This document shows, piece by piece, positions 1 to 7,530 of a stretch of 44,815 nucleotides of DNA (its first letter is position 1; every line of letters starts with the position of its first letter). Source of the DNA: Clostridia bacterium (GTDB taxonomy: Bacteria > Bacillota > Clostridia > Christensenellales > CAG-138). Made by a program: the position numbers and the translations under genes. The notes beneath the pieces were generated by a model. It ran no database searches. It was given only the letters and a program-made list of their open reading frames with translations, and was not told where the DNA came from. Location: the NCBI GenBank assembly GCA_003246365.1, contig QKAN01000231.1:1-44815 (forward strand), written 5' to 3'.

Positions 1-54
1 GAAAGAGATTCTTTCTTTTCTTTTTCAAAAACGAAAAAGAAACAAAAAGAAGAT
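1..54. repeat. A-rich hairpin repeat, copy 1
   Basis: Bases 33-51 read GAAAAAGAAACAAAAAGAA. The identical 19 bases recur at 9087-9105, and a degenerate inverted version lies at about 1486-1508. Upstream pyrimidine-rich bases (CTTTTC at about 16-26) can pair with the GAAAAAG part, giving a weak A/T hairpin. It lies just after the stop of the nucleotidyltransferase gene, so it may help terminate that gene, but no classical GC stem with a T-run is present. It looks like an intergenic repeat family rather than a gene. Confidence 0.55.
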
Positions 55-1428
55 TCACTGTCGTTTTTTCGCCAACTGCGTCAGCCTCGCGAGATTATTA
101 TCCTTCGGATGTTTCACGCAGTGCAAAAAGAGTTTTTTCTTGAGATCGCCCAATGCTTTGCCTTCCGGCAAGCCGGAGGCTTCCATCAGCTGCTGCCCCG
201 TGATGGCAAGTTCCCGCTCGCTAAAAGGTGTGCCGTCGGCGAGCATGGTTTCGTATAGCGCGCGCCAATCTTCAGCCACATAGTCCTCATCGTATCCGCA
301 GCCGCGGATATCCGCCTCGCGCAGCTGGATTTGCTCCAAGGTGCGTTCTCGCCCCCATGTAGCAAAGCGTACGCGCAGCGTGTCCATCTTTGCCTGATGC
401 TGAATGTCATACATATGTCCGCGCACGAGCGCGCTGACTTCGTTGACCGTCCGCGTTGGAAAACGCAGATCGCCCAATATACGCTTGCTGATCCGCTCGC
501 CATATTTGTCGTGCTCATACTGCACGCCTGTCTCCCGTTTACAGTCCGGTTTTCCAACGTCGTGCAGCAGCGCCGCAAGGCGCAGCTTCTCCGTCGGCGG
601 GGCGGCGGCGCAAACCTGAAAACTGTGCTCCAGCACATCGTAGCGGTGGTGATCCGGCCGCTGCGCCATGCCGCGGGCAAGGCTGAATTCCGGAACGAGT
701 ACACCCCAGACATCCAGTTCGTCCAGCAAATGCAGTCCGCGCAGCGGCGAGCGCAGCTCATCCCGCCCAAGCGCGGGATAGCGAACATCGGACAGCAAAA
801 TTTTAACGAATTCCTCGCGTCTGCGTTCGGCGGCAATATCCGCGAGCTTCGGCGCGTTCCGCTTTGCCGCCTGCCATGTCGGCGCATCGATGGCAAACCC
901 AAGTTCGCAGGCAAACCGCACAAGGCGAAGGACGCGAAGCGCGTCCGAGCGCAGAATATCGTCCGGCTCCGCGCTGGTGGTGCGGACGAGTTGCCGTTCC
1001 AGGTCGGCGATGCCGCCCGTCGGGTCCTCGACCTCGCCCGTCGAAAGATCGGCATACAGCGCGTTGACGGAAAAATCCCGCCGCCAGGCGTCGTCCGTCA
1101 GGCTTTCGCCAAAGGCAACGTCGTTCGGGCGGTGCGCGCCGCCGTCGCCATAAGATTCCTTGCGAAATGTCGTGTGTTCCACGCGGACGGAGCCGTAATG
1201 CAGCTCTACCGTTCCCATCTCGACCGCTTTTTCAATCACGCGGATGCCGTGTTTCGACATGCGCTCTATGATTTCTTCCGGCGTAAAGCGGGAGCAGACG
1301 TCAATATCCGACGGCGGCAGGTTTAACAGCGCGTTTCTCACCAGTCCACCGACGGCATATGCTTTTGTATTCTCTTGTTCGAACGCTTCCGCAAGCGGAC
1401 GCAGTTCTTCCGGAATGCTAATTTTCAT
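55..1428 (-). CDS. cca: CCA tRNA nucleotidyltransferase-type protein with HD domain
   Basis: A 457-residue class II nucleotidyltransferase. Visible motifs are GGxVR at residues 27-31, the metal-binding DID at 41-43, RRDFSVNALY from about 116, and ERRREEFVKIL at 201-211. These are the hallmarks of the poly(A) polymerase/CCA-adding family. An HD phosphohydrolase motif (LLHDVGKP, His289-Asp290) follows, as in bacterial CCA enzymes that also carry 2',3'-cyclic phosphodiesterase/phosphatase activity. The likely role is adding or repairing the 3' CCA of tRNA in the cytoplasm. The start is ATG at 1426-1428. The nearest GGAG (1447-1450) is about 18 bases away and sits inside a terminator-like hairpin, so the ribosome site is poor. 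CCA-adding and A-adding enzymes cannot be separated by eye. Confidence 0.88.
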   Translation of the reverse strand: MKISIPEELRPLAEAFEQENTKAYAVGGLVRNALLNLPPSDIDVCSRFTPEEIIERMSKHGIRVIEKAVEMGTVELHYGSVRVEHTTFRKESYGDGGAHRPNDVAFGESLTDDAWRRDFSVNALYADLSTGEVEDPTGGIADLERQLVRTTSAEPDDILRSDALRVLRLVRFACELGFAIDAPTWQAAKRNAPKLADIAAERRREEFVKILLSDVRYPALGRDELRSPLRGLHLLDELDVWGVLVPEFSLARGMAQRPDHHRYDVLEHSFQVCAAAPPTEKLRLAALLHDVGKPDCKRETGVQYEHDKYGERISKRILGDLRFPTRTVNEVSALVRGHMYDIQHQAKMDTLRVRFATWGRERTLEQIQLREADIRGCGYDEDYVAEDWRALYETMLADGTPFSERELAITGQQLMEASGLPEGKALGDLKKKLFLHCVKHPKDNNLARLTQLAKKRQ

Positions 1429-1446
1429 TGCGTTATGATATAAAAA

Positions 1447-1482
1447 CTCCTTTGATCTACGTTTTATTGTACATCAAAGGAG
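1447..1482 (-). terminator. Intrinsic terminator after nfnB
   Basis: CTCCTTTGAT at 1447-1456 pairs with ATCAAAGGAG at 1473-1482, with three more possible pairs beyond one mismatch. On the minus strand the stem is followed by TTTTTATA. It lies between the nfnB stop and the nucleotidyltransferase start. The plus-strand side is also T-rich. Confidence 0.65.
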
Positions 1483-1483
1483 A

Positions 1484-1512
1484 ATTCTTTTGTTTCTTTC
1501 TTTTTTAATAAT
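1484..1512. repeat. Degenerate inverted copy of the A-rich repeat
   Basis: Read on the minus strand, this stretch contains GAAAGAAACAAAAGAA, close to the 19-base core seen at 33-51 and 9087-9105 but shorter in its A-runs. It lies just downstream of the nfnB stop. A/T-rich sequence can resemble this by chance, so the assignment is tentative. Confidence 0.35.
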
Positions 1513-1519
1513 AAGAAGT

Positions 1520-2914
1520 TTAGGCTTTACTTAACTCTTCGTGGATGGATTTTGCCGCCGTCTTACCTGCGCCCATCGCGAGGATGACGGTTGCAGCGCC
1601 GGTCACCGTGTCGCCACCGGCATAAACATGATCGCGGCTGGTCTTGCCCGTCGCTTCGTCAACGATGATGCCGCCCCACTTCTGCGTATCCAGACCCGGC
1701 GTCGTGTTTTTGATCAGCGGGTTCGGGCTGTTGCCGATGGCGATGACTACGGTGTCAACATCGATGGTATGCTCGCTGCCCGCTTTCACAACCGGACGTC
1801 TGCGTCCGCTTGCGTCGGGCTCGCCGAGTTCCATCTCCACGCAGGTCATGCCCTTGACGTGTCCGTTTTCGTCGCCGAGGATTTCCGTCGGATTCGTCAG
1901 CATCTTAAAGATAATGCCTTCCTCCTTTGCGTGGTGCACTTCTTCCACACGCGCGGGCATCTCTTTTTCGCCGCGGCGGTAGACGATGTATACGTTTTCC
2001 GCGCCAAGGCGCTTTGCGCTTCTCGCCGCGTCCATCGCAACGTTGCCGCCGCCGACGATCGCCGCATTTTTGCCAACCTGCACCGGCGTGTCCGTCTCCG
2101 GAAAACTGTACGCCTTCATGAGGTTGATACGCGTCAAAAACTCGTTGGCGGAATACACGCCGTTGAGGTTTTCGCCCGGGATGCACTGGAATCTGGGAAG
2201 TCCCGCGCCGCTGCCGATGAACACCGCGCTGTATCCCTCTTCTTCGAGCAGTTCGTCCAGCGTAATGCTGCGGCCGATGACCATGTTGGTCTCGATCTTC
2301 ACGCCCATATCTTCGAGAATCTTGATTTCGTCCCGCACCAGCTGCTTTGGCAGACGGAATTCCGGAATGCCGTATACCAGCACGCCGCCGGGGGTATGGA
2401 GCGCTTCGAAGATGGTCACTTCGTAGCCGAGCTTTCTTAGGTCGCCCGCGCAGGTCAGTCCCGCAGGGCCGCCGCCGACGATGGCTACTTTTTTGCCGTT
2501 ATCCGGCAGGGGCACCGGCGTCTCGGCGCCGTGCGACATGGCATAATCCGCCACGAAGCGCTCCAGCCGGCCAATGCCGACCGGTTCGCCCTTGATGCCG
2601 CGCACGCACTTTTCTTCGCACTGCGTCTCCTGCGGGCAAACGCGTCCGCAGACGGCGGGCAGCGCGTTGGTAGAGCGAATCACATCGTTGGCTTCCATGA
2701 ATTTTCCCTGCGCAACGAGCTGGATAAACTCCGGAATCCGCACGTTGACCGGGCAGCCTTCCACACAGGGTTTATGTTTGCAGTTGAGGCAGCGCGTCGC
2801 TTCGTCAACGGCCATTTCTTCGTCGTAGCCCTGCGACACCTCTTCAAAGTTACAATTGCGTACGTTCGGGTCCTGCTCCCGCGCGGGCAGTTTGGTCAGT
2901 CTCATATTCGGCAT
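1520..2914 (-). CDS. nfnB: NADH-dependent ferredoxin:NADP+ oxidoreductase, large subunit
   Basis: A 464-residue flavoprotein of the glutamate synthase small-subunit family. Two cysteine sets for [4Fe-4S] clusters lie at residues 42/45/50/54 and 89/93/99/103. The FAD-binding GGGPAG is at 147-152 and a second Rossmann motif (IVGGGNVAMDAA) is near 290. Alone it could be called glutamate synthase beta subunit. The gene just upstream encodes the SudB/NfnA-type partner and there is no glutamate synthase large subunit here, so the bifurcating NfnAB complex is the better call: it couples reduced ferredoxin and NADH oxidation to NADP+ reduction. The start is ATG at 2912-2914, with GGGGAGGAA just upstream, inside the end of nfnA. 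The frame stays open further upstream but overlaps nfnA. Only two bases separate the two genes. Confidence 0.9.
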   Translation of the reverse strand: MPNMRLTKLPAREQDPNVRNCNFEEVSQGYDEEMAVDEATRCLNCKHKPCVEGCPVNVRIPEFIQLVAQGKFMEANDVIRSTNALPAVCGRVCPQETQCEEKCVRGIKGEPVGIGRLERFVADYAMSHGAETPVPLPDNGKKVAIVGGGPAGLTCAGDLRKLGYEVTIFEALHTPGGVLVYGIPEFRLPKQLVRDEIKILEDMGVKIETNMVIGRSITLDELLEEEGYSAVFIGSGAGLPRFQCIPGENLNGVYSANEFLTRINLMKAYSFPETDTPVQVGKNAAIVGGGNVAMDAARSAKRLGAENVYIVYRRGEKEMPARVEEVHHAKEEGIIFKMLTNPTEILGDENGHVKGMTCVEMELGEPDASGRRRPVVKAGSEHTIDVDTVVIAIGNSPNPLIKNTTPGLDTQKWGGIIVDEATGKTSRDHVYAGGDTVTGAATVILAMGAGKTAAKSIHEELSKA

Positions 2915-2916
2915 GT

Positions 2917-3780
2917 TCAGTTTCCTCCCCGCTTGGTCTGCAGATCGACATTCATCAGATTGCAGGCTTTGCGATCCATACTCACGGCTTCTTCCTTGCG
3001 GTACATTCTGCTGCGGGCAATCGCCTCGTCCCAGTCTACCTGGAATCCGTCGAAGTCCGGTCCGTCTACGCAGGCAAATTTCATTTCGCCGCCGACGGTA
3101 ACGCGGCAGCTGCCGCACATGCCCGTGCCGTCCACCATGATCGGGTTCATCGAGATCACGGTCGGAATATCGTATTGCTTGGTGATGTTCACAACAGCGC
3201 GCATCATGACCAGCGGCCCGATGGCGATTACGTGATCATACTGCTTGCCGGCTTTGAGCTGTTCTTCCAGCGCGGTGGTAACAAAACCCTTATGCCCGTT
3301 GCTGCCGTCGTCCGTCATCACATAGAGATTCGTGCTCGCATCCTTGAGTTCGTCCATCAGGATCATGAGCTCCGTGTTGCGGAAACCGACGATTACGTCC
3401 ACCTCGGCGCCCATGTCATGCAGCGCTTTGGCCTGCGGATACGCGATGGCGACGCCGAGCCCGCCGCCGATGACCGCAACTTTTTTCATGCCGTCGAGGT
3501 GGCTCGCCACACCCAGCGGACCGACGAAATCGAGAATGGAGTCCCCTTCGCTAAGACAGTCCAGACGACGGGTGGTATAGCCCACCTTTTGAAAAATAAT
3601 GGTCACCGTTCCGCGCACAGGGTCGGTGCCCGCGACGGTGAGCGGAATACGCTCTCCGTTTTCATCCACGCGCAGGATGATGAACTGACCCGGTTTCGCT
3701 TTCTTCGCGATATAGGGCGCATCCACTTCCATGAGCGTGACCGTTTCATGCAGCGCGCGCTTTGTTACGATTCGGTACAT
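2917..3780 (-). CDS. nfnA: NADH-dependent ferredoxin:NADP+ oxidoreductase, small subunit
   Basis: A 287-residue protein with a ferredoxin-NADP reductase fold. RIPLT at 44-48 is the flavin-binding RxPLT element. VIGGGLGVA at about 103-111 begins the NAD(P) domain. The C-terminal [2Fe-2S] site has Asp217, Cys222, Cys225 and Cys237. One Asp plus three Cys is the unusual ligand set known for NfnA. The protein partners NfnB in flavin-based electron bifurcation in the cytoplasm, balancing NADH, NADPH and ferredoxin in fermenters. The start ATG has AAAGGAG five bases upstream. It is first in a two-gene operon with nfnB. It could also be named SudB (sulfide dehydrogenase beta subunit), an older name for the same family. 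Confidence 0.9.
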   Translation of the reverse strand: MYRIVTKRALHETVTLMEVDAPYIAKKAKPGQFIILRVDENGERIPLTVAGTDPVRGTVTIIFQKVGYTTRRLDCLSEGDSILDFVGPLGVASHLDGMKKVAVIGGGLGVAIAYPQAKALHDMGAEVDVIVGFRNTELMILMDELKDASTNLYVMTDDGSNGHKGFVTTALEEQLKAGKQYDHVIAIGPLVMMRAVVNITKQYDIPTVISMNPIMVDGTGMCGSCRVTVGGEMKFACVDGPDFDGFQVDWDEAIARSRMYRKEEAVSMDRKACNLMNVDLQTKRGGN

Positions 3781-4117
3781 AGGGTCTCCTTTCGATTGCC
3801 AATAAAAATGCGATTTTTCGCTGATATTTCACGATTTTTTGAGTCGCTCCGCCTATTATACAGCGGTAGATTCCAAAAAGGAAGATAATCGATCATGTTT
3901 TATCGATAAAATTTTGCTATTTTTTATCGATATCCGTCTTGTTGAAGCAGATATGTCGTTCGGATAATGGAAAAATCCCCCAAATTCGCTGTTTTTGCTG
4001 AATTTTCGGTTTCGTTTATTTTAACACGACATATGCGTCCACTCAATGAAAACAACTAAATTTTTGCTTTTTTTCAGACATATGGCAATCCATCTGTCAA
4101 CGATTCCTGTGACTGGC
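3781..4117. other. Gene-free AT-rich stretch upstream of nfnA
   Basis: No coding frame is supported here. It holds the nfnAB promoter and three ATCGAT sites at 3888-3893, 3902-3907 and 3926-3931. The middle one is the centre of a perfect 14-base palindrome, TTTTATCGATAAAA (3898-3911). All three lie just upstream of the predicted -35 box, where activators usually bind. The remainder (about 3940-4117) is AT-rich with no further structure that I can name. Confidence 0.5.
3855..3883 (-). promoter_or_regulatory. Candidate nfnAB promoter
   Basis: On the minus strand, TATAAT (3860-3855) is preceded after 17 bases by TTCCTT (3883-3878). The -10 box is perfect and the -35 box weak, which suggests activator dependence. 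The predicted leader is about 65 bases. Within it, TCGTGAAATATCAGCGA (about 3817-3833) loosely resembles a Rex site, but too weakly to call. Confidence 0.45.
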
Positions 4118-4151
4118 GAAAAAACGCGAACAGGTTTTTATCCCGTTCGCG
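4118..4151 (-). terminator. Intrinsic terminator after the 108-residue gene
   Basis: On the minus strand CGCGAACGGG (4151-4142) pairs with CCTGTTCGCG (4134-4125) around a seven-base loop, with one G-U pair, and TTTTTT follows (4124-4119). It ends the transcript of the small acidic protein gene. Confidence 0.88.
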
Positions 4152-4174
4152 CCTAGGTTGCGATTGTTTTGTGC

Positions 4175-4501
4175 TTACTCCCAGTCGATGAGGCCGAGGC
4201 TGTCGAGATAGCGCTCGTTATAGTCCATATAGTCCTCAACCAGACGGAGCATGTACATCTTGTAATCCGTAAACTGTTCGGTCATCTTCGCGAACATGTA
4301 GTCATAGGCTGCGTCGTCGTCGTATACTTCTCCTTCGTCCGCACCGGATTCCTTCATGTACGCCGCATCGAGCGCCATCACCGCGCTCACCATTTCGTCC
4401 AGCGTTTTTTCATCCGTAATTTCGGAGAAATCCCCCTGCTCGCGGAAACAATTGAGAATATACTGCTTCGCTTCGACTTCGTTATATTCTTTGCTTTCCA
4501 T
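4175..4501 (-). CDS. Small acidic protein of unknown function
   Basis: A 108-residue, strongly acidic protein that is rich in Tyr, Met, Asp and Glu and has only one Cys. It has no signal peptide or membrane segment. The composition and periodicity suggest an all-helical soluble protein. It ends in the aromatic/acidic tail GLIDWE. The gene is well framed, with a ribosome site AAAAGGAG 11 bases before the ATG, its own promoter and its own terminator, so it is a real single-gene unit. I do not recognise the family. Its position just downstream of pepF on the same strand does not indicate a role. Confidence 0.75.
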   Translation of the reverse strand: MESKEYNEVEAKQYILNCFREQGDFSEITDEKTLDEMVSAVMALDAAYMKESGADEGEVYDDDAAYDYMFAKMTEQFTDYKMYMLRLVEDYMDYNERYLDSLGLIDWE

Positions 4502-4577
4502 TATAAAAGACGCTCCTTTTATTTCTATTCTAATTGAACAACCTGATTCAGCTATAAAAACGCTTCTTTTCGCTTCT

Positions 4578-4606
4578 ATTATAAATCAGCGGCTTTATTT
4601 CAGCAA
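4578..4606 (-). promoter_or_regulatory. Promoter of the small acidic protein gene
   Basis: On the minus strand TTGCTG (4606-4601), 17 bases, TATAAT (4583-4578). The -35 box overlaps the last codons of pepF. This gives a leader of about 70 bases. Confidence 0.65.
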
Positions 4607-6370
4607 TTCATCCAGCTCGTTTACGTATTCCGCGAATACGTTGAGCGAAGCGATGATGCTTTCCTTTTTGGTCAGGTCTACACCAGCGGCCTTGAGCTCT
4701 TCAATCGGATAGTCGCTTCCGCCGCTCTTGAGGAAATTGATATACCGCTCCACCGCACCGCCGTGCAGAATATCGTCCGCCAGTTTCACCGCCGAGCAGA
4801 GTCCGGTCGCATACTGATACACATAAAACGCATTGTAGAAATGCGGAATGCGCATCCATTCGATGGCGATGTTGTCGTCCACATGCGCGCCTTCATAATA
4901 CAGCTCGTTGAGCGCGCGGTACATGGCCGAAAGGCTCTCCACCGTGAGCGGTTCTCCGCTCTCCGCCATGCGGTGCGCCTTGAGCTCAAACTCGGCGAAC
5001 ATCGTCTGCCGGAAGCAGGTGGTGCGGAACGATTCGAGAAACTGCGTAATGTAATATGCGCGTTTTGTTTGATCGGTTTCGTTTGCAAGCAAATAGTGCG
5101 TCATGAGCGTTTCGTTGACCGTTGAGGCCACTTCCGCCGCAAGAATACGATAGTTGGAGGTTTCGTAAGGCTGCGCCTCCGCGGAATAATGCGAATGCAT
5201 CGCGTGTCCGAGTTCGTGACCGAGCGTAAACGCGTCGTCCATTTTGCCTTGGAAGTTGAGCAGCACATACGGATGCGTTCCGTAGGTTTCCGCGCAAAAC
5301 GCGCCGCTGGTTTTGCCCGGCGTTTCGTAAACGTCGATCCAGCCCTTTGTATACGCTTCCTCCAGCAAGGCCGCATACTCCGCGCCGAGGGGTTTCAGCG
5401 CCGCCTTGACAAGCGCCTTTGCGTCTTCATATGGCATGTCGGCGTCGCCGTCCGCCGTGATGGGCACATAGAGATCGTACATCTCCAGTTCATCCACGCC
5501 AAGCACGCGCTTGCGGATATCCAGATATTTCCGCAACACCGGCAGCATTTCGTGCACAGCTTCAATCAGCTGCTCATAAACCGGAACCGGAACGCCGTTG
5601 CCATGCAGCGCGGCTTCCAGCGAGCCGTCAAAGCGATGTGCCCGCGCGCGGAACACGTCTCCCTTGACGGAGGCGGAATAGGTCGCGTTCAGCGTGTTTT
5701 TCATGTTGCGGTATGCCTGATAAAAGGTTTCGTATGCATCCCGGCGCACGCGGCGATCCGGGTTGACCAGAAACATGTTGTACGTGCCGTGGGTGAGTTT
5801 CACCGCCTCGCCCTTTTCGTCTACCACCGTACCGTAGTCGAGATCCACGTCGGTCAGCATGGTGAAGATATTGTCCGCGCCGGAGAGCGGCTCTTCCGCC
5901 ATCGCCAGAAGGCGCTCTTCCTCGGTAGAGAGCGTGTGCGCGCGGCGGCGGTCGATGTCCCCAATACGGAAACGGAAACGGGCAAAGCGCTCCGCGGCAG
6001 CCCAGCCGAGCAGCGTCTCTTCCGGAATCGTCAAAATTTCCGGTTCCAGAAAAGAGGAAGCCGCCTGCGCGGAAACATAGAGCTGAATTGCGCGGTCGGT
6101 CATGCCCTGATACTTTGCGTTGCCGTTGTCTTCGTCCTTGTGCAGGTGCGCGTAGGCATACACATGATCGATCAATAGCGCAATGCGGCTCTCGTCGCAA
6201 AGCGCGGCGTAGAGCGCGTCCGCGCTGAGGGATAGTTTCCCCGCATGCTCCGGAAACGCGCCGACAAGCGCCTGCGCAGCGGCGTAGTCCGCCTCCCAGA
6301 GTTCTTCGGTGGCATAGATGTCGTCAAGCTTCCATTTCAGCGACGCGTCGATTTGGTCTCTTGCGTTCAT
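4595..6370 (-). CDS. pepF: Oligoendopeptidase F
   Basis: A 591-residue M3 family zinc metallopeptidase that cleaves short peptides in the cytoplasm. The zinc motif HELGH is at residues 385-389 and the third ligand Glu is at about 413 (ILAAEVAS). The neighbouring FTLGHELGHAMHSHYS and SGAFC are typical of PepF. The length matches the family (about 600). The start is ATG at 6368-6370, with AAAGGG about 10 bases upstream. The reading frame has no stop upstream until beyond 7423, so it is formally continuous with a membrane-protein ORF. I take that to be a frameshift rather than a true fusion (see the next entry). No partner genes nearby specify its substrate. Confidence 0.93.
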   Translation of the reverse strand: MNARDQIDASLKWKLDDIYATEELWEADYAAAQALVGAFPEHAGKLSLSADALYAALCDESRIALLIDHVYAYAHLHKDEDNGNAKYQGMTDRAIQLYVSAQAASSFLEPEILTIPEETLLGWAAAERFARFRFRIGDIDRRRAHTLSTEEERLLAMAEEPLSGADNIFTMLTDVDLDYGTVVDEKGEAVKLTHGTYNMFLVNPDRRVRRDAYETFYQAYRNMKNTLNATYSASVKGDVFRARAHRFDGSLEAALHGNGVPVPVYEQLIEAVHEMLPVLRKYLDIRKRVLGVDELEMYDLYVPITADGDADMPYEDAKALVKAALKPLGAEYAALLEEAYTKGWIDVYETPGKTSGAFCAETYGTHPYVLLNFQGKMDDAFTLGHELGHAMHSHYSAEAQPYETSNYRILAAEVASTVNETLMTHYLLANETDQTKRAYYITQFLESFRTTCFRQTMFAEFELKAHRMAESGEPLTVESLSAMYRALNELYYEGAHVDDNIAIEWMRIPHFYNAFYVYQYATGLCSAVKLADDILHGGAVERYINFLKSGGSDYPIEELKAAGVDLTKKESIIASLNVFAEYVNELDELLK

Positions 6371-6392
6371 GTCGATTTTTCCCTTTCGTGTT

Positions 6393-7327
6393 TCACTCTT
6401 TGTTCGTATACCCCGCGCGCCGATATGCCAGCGCGATACCCCGGGACAGCCGCGGCAAGCCTCCGCATACACCGCCGTATCAAAGGCGGCAAGCAGCAGG
6501 CGCAGCGGCGGATACAGCAGAACCAATAAAAACGCCGTAACAGAACCCCGCATCAGCAAATTTTCGCCGGAGAGCAGAAGAGAAAGTTCCATCACGCCAA
6601 CGGTGAGCAGCATCACCGCACAAAATGTAATGAGTCCGGCAAGCGGCGCGGTTTCGCGCGCGCGTCCGGCAAGCTTTTGTCCCCGCCGCAGCGCGGACAC
6701 GCCGGAAACATGCTCGTGTACCGCCGCCGAGAGCGCGAGAGAGACCGGAAACCGGCTTTGCCAAAAGAGCATGATGCCAAACGCCCAAACCACCGGGCCG
6801 CTCCAGTCGCCCAAAAAACGACCACCGAGCCAGCGCGCCGCGGCCCAGGCGCCAAAGCCGAACAAAACGCCCGTTCCGTAACGAACGAGCATAACCCACC
6901 AGTAAACGCCCTTCAGGCGCAGAAACGCACGCGTCGCCTCTTCCCGCTGCACCGCGCCCGTGTGCGGCAGACCAAAGCAGATCAGCGCGGTTTCCTCATA
7001 AGCCGCCGTCACCGCGCGCGGCAGAAGATAGGCAAACGTCAACCCCGCAAGCAGGATTGTGGCTCCACCGCCGAGCACCAGTATGATATCCGCGCGGTAT
7101 CCGCCGCGGACGCTTCCCAATAATCCGGGCTCAAAATAAGCCGCGGCAAGAAATATTCCCGCCGTGGTCAGCACGAGCAGCGCTAGTCCCCCGCGCAGAT
7201 AAAATGCGGCAAGCCGCTGTCCCAGCCGCGCCGAAAACAGCCGCCAGCCAAAGCGCAGAGGTCTTTGCTCCCCGTCATACGCATTCTTTTTTTCCCGTAA
7301 ACGGGCTTTATCGTGACGTGATTGCAT
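6393..7327 (-). CDS. Multi-spanning membrane protein, apparent frameshift into pepF
   Basis: About 310 residues with roughly five or six hydrophobic segments (for example LALLVLTTAGIFLAAAYF, ILVLGGGATILLAGLTFAYLL, AGLITFCAVMLLTVGVMEL and VTAFLLVLLYPPLRLLLAAF). As sequenced, its frame runs straight into pepF. If one base is added near 6430-6450, the frame becomes one ending in GIALAYRRAGYTNKE and a TGA at 6393-6395. That stop is followed by AAAGGG and the pepF ATG at normal operon spacing. This strongly suggests a sequencing error or a recent one-base deletion. The start is uncertain: ATG at 7327 has no clear ribosome site. The function is unknown. Confidence 0.55.
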
Positions 7328-7336
7328 CGTATGGAC

Positions 7337-7342
7337 AGTATA
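7337..7342 (-). promoter_or_regulatory. Possible -10 box of the membrane protein-pepF unit
   Basis: TATACT on the minus strand. It lies only about 10 bases before the ATG at 7327 and lacks a good -35 box. If it is used, the transcript would be nearly leaderless or translation would begin further downstream. Confidence 0.25.
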
Positions 7343-7432
7343 GCACACGCGCGGGAGCAAAGCGATAAACGCGACGCACTTTGACAACCTATTTCCAGTT
7401 TTTTCACAGGGCGGACACGTCAAAAGCGGGAC

Positions 7433-7460
7433 TTGACTTTTCGGGTGGATGCGATATACT
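7433..7460 (+). promoter_or_regulatory. Promoter of the SOS polymerase operon
   Basis: TTGACT (7433-7438), 16 bases, TATACT (7455-7460). The predicted start of transcription falls inside the LexA operator immediately downstream, a geometry suited to repression. Confidence 0.75.
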
Positions 7461-7487
7461 ATATACGAACATTAGTTCGCATATAGT
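7458..7487 (+). promoter_or_regulatory. LexA (SOS) operator
   Basis: CGAACATTAGTTCG at 7466-7479 matches the Firmicutes LexA/DinR box CGAAC-N4-GTTCG exactly. Outer arms ACTATAT (7458-7464) and ATATAGT (7481-7487) extend the inverted repeat to 30 bases. It overlaps the end of the -10 box, so LexA binding would block the polymerase gene until DNA damage. Confidence 0.88.
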
Positions 7488-7530
7488 AGTTGCCGTACCT
7501 TTTTTCGGAACGGCGGAAAGGACGCCATCG

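Noticed and set aside
331-1326. Long plus-strand open frame opposite the nucleotidyltransferase gene
   Set aside because: Arg/Ala/Val-rich translation without domain patterns, antisense to a gene with clear catalytic motifs; a shadow frame caused by GC-biased codon use.
3817-3833. Rex operator in the nfnAB leader
   Set aside because: Only one half-site (CGTGAAA) resembles the consensus and the other half is poor.
4595-7423. A 942-residue membrane-peptidase fusion taken at face value
   Set aside because: A one-base shift restores a natural stop and ribosome site between the two parts, and PepF enzymes normally start at the internal ATG.
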